From Clostridia bacterium (GTDB lineage: Bacteria; Bacillota; Clostridia; Christensenellales; Borkfalkiaceae), in contig JAFTKX010000010.1 in assembly GCA_017453045.1 (NCBI GenBank), positions 1 to 34,225 on the forward strand: 34,225 nt of DNA, in the 5' to 3' direction. Shown piece by piece: positions 1-6,606 of the stretch. The number at the start of each line of letters is the position of its first letter. Within the stretch, counting starts at the first letter, position 1. Made by a program: the position numbers and the translations under genes. The notes beneath the pieces are model-generated. The model worked only from the letters and a program-made list of their open reading frames with translations, ran no database searches and was not told the origin of the DNA.

Positions 1-210
1 AAACTCTCAAACAGAAGAAAAAAACTCTCGTTTAGAAATGTAGTCTTAAATACTTATAGAATAACAAAACTCTCAAACCTGCGCCGTTCCATACAGATTT
101 AATAAACTGTCTTAAATACTTATAGAATAACAAAACTCTCAAACTTAGCAAAAAGCATATCTTTACCCGTACCAGTCTTAAATACTTATAGAATAACAAA
201 ACTCTCAAAC
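1..210 (-). CRISPR. Type II-A CRISPR array, leader-proximal end (continues past the left edge)
   Basis: Three complete identical 36-bp repeats lie at 43-78, 109-144 and 175-210, and the last 12 bp of a fourth is at 1-12. The spacers (13-42, 79-108, 145-174) are all exactly 30 bp, the usual type II-A size. On the transcribed minus strand the repeat begins GTTTGAGAG and ends ATTTAAGAC, like other type II-A repeats. The leader side is at 210, so the spacer at 145-174 should be the newest. No repeat shows a mismatch, which suggests a recent or active array. The full length cannot be seen. The window does not show what the spacers target. Confidence 0.97.
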
Positions 211-307
211 CTCAAATTATAGGCGTGAAAATAGCGCATTTACAATACGTTTATTCTATAAGCACAAATTTAAAAAACAACTTTACAATAAAATAATAGC
301 AAAAAAA
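211..307 (-). promoter_or_regulatory. CRISPR leader with leader-anchoring sequence and likely pre-crRNA promoter
   Basis: This 97-bp AT-rich stretch lies between the csn2 stop and the first repeat. On the minus strand it ends in ATTTGAG directly against the repeat (211-217), which is the leader-anchoring sequence known from streptococcal type II-A leaders, where Cas1-Cas2 choose the integration site. A possible promoter on the minus strand is TTGTTT, 16 bp, TAGAAT. The -10 region overlaps a 12-nt stretch (251-262) that is the exact reverse complement of part of the repeat. Confidence 0.85.
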
Positions 308-1000
308 CTAATAATTTTCAAGGATTTCGCACAAATCTTCAGTAATTATTATTGCTTTTTCACAATCTAATAAAACTTTATCTCTTTTTCCGCTTTCAAT
401 TAAAAACAAACCGACTTGTTCTAACCTACAATGCTCGTATATTTTTATAAGTTTTTCATCACTTAAAACACTTTTTAAGTTTACAAACACAAAAAAATCA
501 CAATTTTTCAACTCTATTAAAGCATTAATATAACAAACAAGTTTTTCTTCTAAACTATCATAAGCTTTAGCAAATTTTACTCCTGCCAACTTTAAAAAAT
601 CAACTGGCTGTAACTCATTATAATCAACAGAAAAAGGAACTGTATAGGCAAGATCTTCAATAAACGCCGTTGTTTTTGAGGTTAACTCATTAAAATTTTT
701 AACTTTATCCCCAAAAGCAACGGTTTCTAATTTTTTATATAAAAGATTTACAATCTTTTTATCGTTTAAATCAAAATGAAATAAATCAGATACCATTGCT
801 CCACTTTTTTGCGCTTGAACAACTTGTCCGTTAGAAGAAAAAACAAACAACCCATCACCACCGTCAAACTGCGAATCTAAATCCATTACCATCCTGTAAA
901 ACTCGTTTGGATTTTCCAAAATCAATAACTGCACAAAATTTTCAGAAATAACAATTGGCGTTTCTAAATGAACGTGCGTAATAATAATTTCGTTTTTCAT
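308..1000 (-). CDS. csn2: CRISPR-associated protein Csn2 (type II-A adaptation)
   Basis: This 230-residue protein is the last gene of the cas operon, next to the leader. Csn2 proteins form tetrameric rings that bind DNA ends and support spacer acquisition with Cas1, Cas2 and Cas9 in type II-A systems. The length fits the short Csn2 form (about 220 residues, as in Streptococcus pyogenes). The ENPNEF segment near residue 30 followed by a DGGDG-FVFS stretch near residue 47 resembles the N-terminal Csn2 signature. Its ATG overlaps the cas2 stop by 4 bp (ATGA), so the two are translationally coupled. The family assignment rests on position, length and this motif; its presence is what makes the locus II-A rather than II-C. 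Confidence 0.88.
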   Translation of the reverse strand: MKNEIIITHVHLETPIVISENFVQLLILENPNEFYRMVMDLDSQFDGGDGLFVFSSNGQVVQAQKSGAMVSDLFHFDLNDKKIVNLLYKKLETVAFGDKVKNFNELTSKTTAFIEDLAYTVPFSVDYNELQPVDFLKLAGVKFAKAYDSLEEKLVCYINALIELKNCDFFVFVNLKSVLSDEKLIKIYEHCRLEQVGLFLIESGKRDKVLLDCEKAIIITEDLCEILENY

Positions 1001-1317
1001 ATTTCAACTATCCTGTCCATTGAATCTATTGTAAGTTGTTGTTCTTCGCCTACTAAATATTCTATCTTTGAGAACTGATTTTCGGTGATTTCCAACAACT
1101 CAACAGTCCCTTCAGGTGGCAAATTGTTTCTTATTCTTTGCTTAACAGCGTTGCTAGTAACGTTGTTTATAACAAGTTTAGTATACACAGATTTTTGCAT
1201 CATTATAAACCCGTTTTTCAGCAAAAACTTATGAAAACGGTTATACTCTCGCCTATCTTTATCGGTAAGCATAGGCAAATCAAAAAACACTATCAATCTC
1301 ATAAACTTATAATTCAT
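997..1317 (-). CDS. cas2: CRISPR-associated endoribonuclease Cas2
   Basis: This 106-residue protein starts with a ferredoxin-like beta strand, RLIVFFDLP, whose Asp13 is the usual Cas2 metal-binding residue. Cas2 is the structural core of the Cas1-Cas2 integrase that inserts new spacers at the leader end of the array. The gene overlaps the 3' end of cas1 by 11 bp and its own stop overlaps the csn2 start by 4 bp, so it sits inside one tightly packed operon. The length and the run MRLIVFFDLP...DRREYNRFHKFL match type II Cas2 proteins. Confidence 0.95.
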   Translation of the reverse strand: MNYKFMRLIVFFDLPMLTDKDRREYNRFHKFLLKNGFIMMQKSVYTKLVINNVTSNAVKQRIRNNLPPEGTVELLEITENQFSKIEYLVGEEQQLTIDSMDRIVEI

Positions 1318-2188
1318 CTTCTTCTATTTTTTGTGGGAAAACGATAAGATTAACGTCTTTTTTATCTAATGCGCTAAAAACACTTCTTGTAAACTGCCGA
1401 ATAGCTAAATCTAAAGTAGTATTTTTACCATCTATCAACGTTCTATAGTTTAGAACGTTTGCCATTTTCTTTTTAAATTCTTTGTCTCCGTTTTCTATTT
1501 TTAAAGCAGTTCGGTCAACGACTACTCTAAACGGCTCCATCAAATCACATGCCAAATTAAACTCGTTAAATTCATTATCATGCCAAATTCCTAATTGCGT
1601 TAAATACCCGCTTGCTACGATTTCTCTATTAAAAGCAGACAGCAAAACCGCGTAACCGTAATTTAAACAGCCATTTAAAAAATTACCTTCTTTGCGAGAA
1701 ACCCCGTCGCCTAATATACAATTAAAATAAACTTTTGCCGCATGACCTTCTCTATTTGTGGCATCATTATCTTTTATTTCATCGATATAAGAAAGTAAAA
1801 GTTTTGACTGTTCAACAAACCCTTTCTCTATTAAATGCTTTGATTGCTCTGCAATTTTATTTTTAATTATCTCTTTCCAAACTATAGCTTTTATACCTTT
1901 ACCCCAGTTAATTTGCTCTTTGTAGCGCTTTGACGTATTATGAGCTCCATAATATGGTAAAAGTTCAGATTGCGGATTATGCTTTTCGTCACAAAAAATA
2001 ACTTTGATATTTCTTTTGACGAGTTCGCATAAAAGGGAAACAGTTAAAGAAACAGCCGTACTTTGAACGATTAAAGTATTTATCTCATCAATAAACACCT
2101 TCTTTTCCTGTTCCCCCCTTATTATTAAACTATTTAGTCGCACTTCTAACTTTGCACGATTTTTAATTACTACCGTACGAAAACCCAT
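1307..2188 (-). CDS. cas1: CRISPR-associated integrase Cas1
   Basis: This 293-residue protein is the catalytic subunit of the spacer integrase. The three expected active-site elements are visible: Glu147 in NREGHAAKVYF, His203 in LGIWHDNEFN, and the acidic residues Asp215/Glu218 in NLACDLMEPF. The length is typical of type II Cas1. It begins one base after the cas9 stop codon (TAA, T, ATG) and overlaps cas2 by 11 bp, so it is co-transcribed with both. Nothing suggests damage. Confidence 0.97.
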   Translation of the reverse strand: MGFRTVVIKNRAKLEVRLNSLIIRGEQEKKVFIDEINTLIVQSTAVSLTVSLLCELVKRNIKVIFCDEKHNPQSELLPYYGAHNTSKRYKEQINWGKGIKAIVWKEIIKNKIAEQSKHLIEKGFVEQSKLLLSYIDEIKDNDATNREGHAAKVYFNCILGDGVSRKEGNFLNGCLNYGYAVLLSAFNREIVASGYLTQLGIWHDNEFNEFNLACDLMEPFRVVVDRTALKIENGDKEFKKKMANVLNYRTLIDGKNTTLDLAIRQFTRSVFSALDKKDVNLIVFPQKIEEDEL

Positions 2189-2189
2189 A

Positions 2190-5100
2190 TTAAACTTTTT
2201 GTATTCTTTCGTTTAACCCGCACGGAGATTGATGAATAATTGCAAAATCCACGTCGGTAATATTTTTACCCACAAGCATTTTACCGCAGGTTGCGCCGTC
2301 TTTTAAAAGCGTCAAATCCGCGCATTCTGCATTACATTTCATAAACCTAATAACCTGCAAAAGTACTTTTATTTGTTCAAACGTGCTTAGTTCCTTAAAT
2401 TGCGCCTGTTTTTCTTCTATTTTTTGCGCGAAACTTCTAACAGAACTCAAACCTTGATATAAATCCTTGTTGAGCGTTTTTATAATTTCCTGCAAAATTT
2501 TACAGTTTTCTTCGCGAGTAGCATAAAAAGTTATACTATTTTTATTACTAATTAAAGGTATTAACTCTTGTTGTTTTTCATTTTCGGATAAAAACCCAAT
2601 CTTATCCTTTTCCACAAGTTTTGCAAATTGTTTTACGTAGGCATCTATCTTCTCGTTTGTAAACCATTGTTGCGCATTATGAATAAGAATTTGATTTCCC
2701 GTAACACCTGCAATCCAAACCTTGTAACCATTTACTGAAACAAGAGTTTTTATTTTAAGTTTTGCGACTAACAATTTAGGCTCTTTTAACCCGCATTTTA
2801 TTAAATAGTCTATAATTGCGTAGTTATCTCCCCTCGCTTTATAATCTACTATTACAGGTATCGCCTCAATCGTTTTTATTGAATTCCCTTTTTTGTCTTT
2901 TGATTCAACTATTGCGAAATATGCAGTACTTAACGATTTATATCCACCGTATTTTTCCGTTTTATTATAAGGCTCGCTCATTTTTCTTGGCGCGGAAATT
3001 GCTCCGTCTTCTTTTGAGTAAACAGTTTCATTATAGAAAGAGCCACTATTCACAAAAGCATAGCGAGTAACTTGCATACTTGTTTTTGCAACAATCTTTT
3101 TTATGCGAGCGATATCTTCTTTACCTGCCCAAGCGCCTTTTATTGGAAAATCGTATAGGTGTTTCAAATTGTATTCTCGCCAAAAATCGTCTTCTTTACG
3201 ATAGAAATAATCGTATGCTGACGTAAATTTAGTATCGTAAATATTTCCAACGACTACGTTAAGATACGCATCTCTTGCGTGATGTAAATCGTTTGTTTCA
3301 CGGCACTTTACTATGTCAAATTTTTGCTTAAAACTATCAACGTTTGACGCTTTGCTATATACGACTTTAGTTTTTTCGCCTTCGAATTTGCGTTTTAAAA
3401 GTTCTGCAACGGCTTTTGCTATTTGATTTGTAATAACTAATTGACGGTTTACGAACTCTCTAAAATCATCTTCGTTTAAAGGTTTAACCCTTGATAATAA
3501 AGCATACTTTTTGTCTGACATTAAATTTTTAGATTTTAACAATTTCCAAAAGGCTTGTTGATTTGTAAATCCTATCGGTAAAGGATAACGGTCAGTTTTT
3601 TCAGCATTTTTAACACGCTTAACTAATACTTTATTATCCAGACTGTCGTCTTTTGTTATCGACCTTGGAACAATATGATCGACGTCGTACAAATCTGTAA
3701 GCAATTCTTCTAAATCTATGCGCTCTCCCGTATATACGCAACGTCCTAATTGCATAAAATACAAATACAACCTTTCAGAGCGCAATCGTGAATCCGTCAT
3801 TTCGTCGCGATTTAATTCTTTTATTAATTCTTCTATATCGCGACAATCCGCGCCTATATCTTTGTACCATTCTAAAATTTGAGATTTCCTCGACTTTTTA
3901 CGTCCTTTTTCTCCTTTTTCACCGTCTTGACGAGTAAACTCAATAAAGATTTTATCAGGGACTTTACCAACCGCCTTTACGTACTCGTCTACCATTTGGA
4001 GTGATTGCCAAATACCGCGCCTCACCATAGGAGAAACGTATAATTCGGCAACGTCTTCGTATGTAATTTCTTGACTCTTGCCACTATTCTCCAAATCTAT
4101 CTCTTTTTCAAAGGTGTACTTTTCTCCAAATAACAACTGATTAAAATTATCGTTAGTATTGTATAGACGATTTAAAATACTATACGTTTCACCCGTTGCT
4201 ATATCTACTCCGCCATATAATTCACATAACAATTCGTAAGACAATCTACCAAATTCTTTAAAAGACGTTAAGCCCTTTATCCACTTTATATTTTGCTTAA
4301 TCTCCGAAATTTTCCCATAACAATCTAAAACCATTTTTTCAACGAGGCTTTTATCTGTGTTAAGGGTATGCCAAAGAATTATCTTTTCAAAAATTTCGGG
4401 TCTTTTGTCAACCATCTCGCCGAACTTTTCTTTAAAGATAACGTATGAACTCATATTTGCTTTTAATCCAGAAACAGAGTCAAATCCGCCTATAGGCGTT
4501 TCTTTTAAATCTTCTTTTGAGCATTTTCCACTCGTTACAAGATAATTTTCAATAGTCTTTACGCTTACCTTTTTATAACAAAGATATACGTTTTTGAAAA
4601 TTTCCTTTTTGAGTTCTACTGAAATCAGTTCTCCACCGATTGTAAGTTTGTTTATTTGGTTTAAAACGTCAAACGCTTGATAATACATCGAACCTTTTGG
4701 CAAAACGTCTTTGTTGTGCAAATAACTACATTTATTTGTCATTTTACGAATAAACTTTTCGTTACTTGCGCCCAAATCAACCATATTTTCAAAGTTCCAA
4801 GGCGTTATTTTACCCTTTTTTCTAACTGCCCAACTATTGCCTTTACCGCTGTGCGTATCGTTTAAAGGTCCTACGTAGTAAGGAATTTTGAAAAGAAATA
4901 TCTTTTTTATCTTTTCTATAGGAGAGAATCCGCAATCGTCTTTTTCGCTAAATTCAGGATAATATAAACAAAGATTTTGCAATATTAAATCTAATTCAGC
5001 GCCGTTTATTTGATGTGGGAATAATCCGTTATCAGCATTGATAATTTTAGGTAAAAACGTTTCGTTTTCAATCTCTCTTGTTATATATTTATAAATTTCA

Positions 5101-6272
5101 TTATCTTTTACTTTGTCATTTTTTAAAATCTTATTTAAAAACTTATAAAACTCTTTAACGTCAAGACATTTTCTAACGTTTACTTTTCTATAATTAGCCT
5201 TGTTGTAACCCACGTAGTTGACATAGTTTGCAGTTTGCTTTCTACTACGGAAAATTGCGTAATAAGTGTCTTTCTCGTAGTTTTCCTTAACAAATTTCTT
5301 TAAAAGTTTCAAATCTTCTTTATGCTTTTCATAAATAGCAACCATCGCGCCTGAAATTGTTTCTGCGCCACCTAAAACTTTTTCAAAAACTATAAAATTA
5401 TATATTGCCCTCGCCGTTTGTAAGAGAGAAAAATGCTCGTCGTCAAACACGTCGACTAAAGAATCAAAAACTTCGTCTTGCATACCCTTAAACTGAATAC
5501 TTTTTTCTTCTTTATACTTATCTTCAAATTCTTCGCCGAACAATTTTTTAGGATTGGCAGTTCCACCAAGCAAAAGAGAAACCCATTCTTTTGCTAACGA
5601 ATCCTTAACTTCAAATAAAGAAATTATACTTCTTTTCTTGTCGTTCAGTCCCACTTTTGAGGTTGCAATTTCTAAAAAGTTTTGAGAAAGTTCTTTGTTT
5701 AAATATAAATAATTTTCTAAGCCACTAACCTCTACAACGCCGTTATAATCCTCAAATAGTTTGTTAAGATCCCTAACAGCGCTAACGTTTTCGCCTTCAA
5801 AAAGAAAATGTCCACGATATTTTATTATGTGATGTAATGCAAGATAGTAATGCCGTAAATCTAATTTCTCGCCTTTAGCAAGTTTTTCGCGTAAATGAAA
5901 AATCGTTGGATAAGCATTGTAAAAATCGACGTCACAATAATTTTCATCTGCAAAAAGCGAAAATTTCGTTTTTAATCTCTCATCCTTATCTTCAGCATAA
6001 AACCCACTATTGTTAAGTCTTATAAAAAACTTATCGTCTTGCATAAACGGGGCAAATACTCCTTGTAAGAATTCAACGCGCTGTCTACGTCTTTGTAATC
6101 TTCGTCTTGCCGTACGTTTTATTCTGCGTTCTTGAGCGCTCTTTGCTTCGTCAAACAATCTCACAGCCCATAAATCTTTACCTTTTGCTCTCAATAAATT
6201 GTACTGCTCGTCCGTACATGCCATACCTACAGATTCAGTTCCAATATCCATACCCAAATAAAATTTTTCCAT
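2190..6272 (-). CDS. cas9: CRISPR-associated endonuclease Cas9 (type II-A)
   Basis: This 1360-residue protein is the RNA-guided nuclease. RuvC-I is at the N-terminus (YLGMDIG, Asp9). An Arg-rich bridge helix covers about 49-75. RuvC-II has Glu778 (IFIEFTRQ). HNH has Asp865-His866 (YDVDHIVPRS) with Asn880 and Asn889. RuvC-III has HHARDAYL (His998, Asp1001). All catalytic residues are present, so both nuclease centres should work. The size matches S. pyogenes Cas9 (1368). The C-terminal segment AIIHQSPCGL aligns with IHQSITGL of SpCas9, but the two PAM-reading arginines just upstream align with Lys1331 and Leu1333, so NGG recognition is unlikely. The start is supported by AGGAG about 8 bp upstream. 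It is the first gene of the cas operon, with the tracrRNA divergent upstream. Confidence 0.98.
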   Translation of the reverse strand: MEKFYLGMDIGTESVGMACTDEQYNLLRAKGKDLWAVRLFDEAKSAQERRIKRTARRRLQRRRQRVEFLQGVFAPFMQDDKFFIRLNNSGFYAEDKDERLKTKFSLFADENYCDVDFYNAYPTIFHLREKLAKGEKLDLRHYYLALHHIIKYRGHFLFEGENVSAVRDLNKLFEDYNGVVEVSGLENYLYLNKELSQNFLEIATSKVGLNDKKRSIISLFEVKDSLAKEWVSLLLGGTANPKKLFGEEFEDKYKEEKSIQFKGMQDEVFDSLVDVFDDEHFSLLQTARAIYNFIVFEKVLGGAETISGAMVAIYEKHKEDLKLLKKFVKENYEKDTYYAIFRSRKQTANYVNYVGYNKANYRKVNVRKCLDVKEFYKFLNKILKNDKVKDNEIYKYITREIENETFLPKIINADNGLFPHQINGAELDLILQNLCLYYPEFSEKDDCGFSPIEKIKKIFLFKIPYYVGPLNDTHSGKGNSWAVRKKGKITPWNFENMVDLGASNEKFIRKMTNKCSYLHNKDVLPKGSMYYQAFDVLNQINKLTIGGELISVELKKEIFKNVYLCYKKVSVKTIENYLVTSGKCSKEDLKETPIGGFDSVSGLKANMSSYVIFKEKFGEMVDKRPEIFEKIILWHTLNTDKSLVEKMVLDCYGKISEIKQNIKWIKGLTSFKEFGRLSYELLCELYGGVDIATGETYSILNRLYNTNDNFNQLLFGEKYTFEKEIDLENSGKSQEITYEDVAELYVSPMVRRGIWQSLQMVDEYVKAVGKVPDKIFIEFTRQDGEKGEKGRKKSRKSQILEWYKDIGADCRDIEELIKELNRDEMTDSRLRSERLYLYFMQLGRCVYTGERIDLEELLTDLYDVDHIVPRSITKDDSLDNKVLVKRVKNAEKTDRYPLPIGFTNQQAFWKLLKSKNLMSDKKYALLSRVKPLNEDDFREFVNRQLVITNQIAKAVAELLKRKFEGEKTKVVYSKASNVDSFKQKFDIVKCRETNDLHHARDAYLNVVVGNIYDTKFTSAYDYFYRKEDDFWREYNLKHLYDFPIKGAWAGKEDIARIKKIVAKTSMQVTRYAFVNSGSFYNETVYSKEDGAISAPRKMSEPYNKTEKYGGYKSLSTAYFAIVESKDKKGNSIKTIEAIPVIVDYKARGDNYAIIDYLIKCGLKEPKLLVAKLKIKTLVSVNGYKVWIAGVTGNQILIHNAQQWFTNEKIDAYVKQFAKLVEKDKIGFLSENEKQQELIPLISNKNSITFYATREENCKILQEIIKTLNKDLYQGLSSVRSFAQKIEEKQAQFKELSTFEQIKVLLQVIRFMKCNAECADLTLLKDGATCGKMLVGKNITDVDFAIIHQSPCGLNERIQKV

Positions 6273-6289
6273 CTTTTTCTCCTAAAGTA

Positions 6290-6318
6290 TTGACTTTTTA
6301 TTTTTTTAGTGATACAAT
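6290..6318 (+). promoter_or_regulatory. tracrRNA promoter
   Basis: TTGACT (6290-6295), a 17-bp spacer, then TACAAT (6313-6318): a near-consensus sigma-A promoter on the plus strand. It predicts a start near 6325, exactly where sequence complementary to the CRISPR repeat begins. It lies only 18 bp from the cas9 start codon and points away from it. Confidence 0.85.
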
Positions 6319-6324
6319 GAACAC

Positions 6325-6412
6325 ATAGAATAACAACGAGTTCAAATAAAAATTTATTCTATCCACTTGTTCGCATTGGCGACGTGAATGCTCTCCTTCG
6401 GGAGAGTTTTTT
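6325..6412 (+). ncRNA. tracrRNA
   Basis: This RNA of about 88 nt would pair with the repeat part of pre-crRNA for RNase III processing and then scaffold Cas9. The anti-repeat is at 6325-6347. ATAGAATAACAA (6325-6336) pairs perfectly with TTGTTATTCTAT of the crRNA repeat. C6337 pairs with the next G, GAGT (6338-6341) forms the bulge, and TCAAAT (6342-6347) pairs with the repeat start GTTTGA through one G-U pair. This copies the lower stem, bulge and upper stem layout of SpCas9, with two unpaired U in the crRNA strand. Downstream are an A/U-rich nexus, a GTTCGC/GCGAC hairpin and a terminator hairpin. Placement upstream of cas9 on the opposite strand matches S. pyogenes. Confidence 0.93.
6390..6412 (+). 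terminator. tracrRNA Rho-independent terminator
   Basis: CTCTCC, TTCG tetraloop, GGAGAG and six T (6391-6412). It is the last hairpin of the tracrRNA. There is no T run on the minus-strand side, so it should not stop cas9-directed transcription coming the other way. Confidence 0.93.
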
Positions 6413-6471
6413 CTTTTCTCCTTGTTTTCTACCTTTACCATAACACAAATACTATGACAAACGTATGCCGT

Positions 6472-6502
6472 TATTGTTAAAAATTTCCAATTTTTAACAA
6501 TA
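6472..6502. repeat. 31-bp perfect palindrome in the cas promoter region (candidate operator)
   Basis: TATTGTTAAAAATT and its exact reverse complement are separated by TCC, giving 14-bp arms with no mismatch. It covers about +5 to +35 of the predicted minus-strand cas transcript, a typical place for a repressor site. As RNA it would form a stem but has no T run after it, so a terminator is unlikely. No regulator gene lies nearby. Confidence 0.75.
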
Positions 6503-6513
6503 TTTACTTTTTT

Positions 6514-6543
6514 ATTATATCACACTAAAAGTTTGCTTTTCAA
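6514..6543 (-). promoter_or_regulatory. Predicted cas operon promoter
   Basis: On the minus strand: TTGAAA (6538-6543), 18 bp, TATAAT (6514-6519). The predicted start near 6507 gives cas9 a leader of about 235 nt that runs antisense through the whole tracrRNA gene. A weaker alternative nearer cas9 (TTGTTA, 16 bp, TATCAC, inside the tracrRNA promoter region) cannot be ruled out. Confidence 0.65.
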
Positions 6544-6570
6544 GTTGTTTCCCATATTTATTGTAAATTT

Positions 6571-6600
6571 AAAAGGGCGCGGTCTTTTTCGCGCCCTTTT
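6571..6600 (-). terminator. thrS Rho-independent terminator
   Basis: The GC-rich stem GGGCGCG/CGCGCCC, flanked by AAAA and TTTT, lies 7 bp after the thrS stop. The A/T flanks make it potentially active in both directions. Confidence 0.92.
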
Positions 6601-6606
6601 ATTATT

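Noticed and set aside
13-42. This spacer, read as crRNA, contains GAGAGTTTTTTTCTT, similar to the tracrRNA terminator (GAGAGTTTTTTCTTTT) and to GAGAGTTTT of the repeat; possible self-targeting.
   Set aside because: The match needs an indel and lies in low-complexity T-rich sequence. I found no convincing protospacer in the window.
4357-4865. Short plus-strand frames within cas9 as possible anti-CRISPR or toxin genes.
   Set aside because: No ribosome sites or promoters, and they lie wholly in conserved cas9 coding sequence.
6472-6502. The 31-bp palindrome as a Rho-independent terminator.
   Set aside because: It has no GC-rich stem and no T run in either direction.
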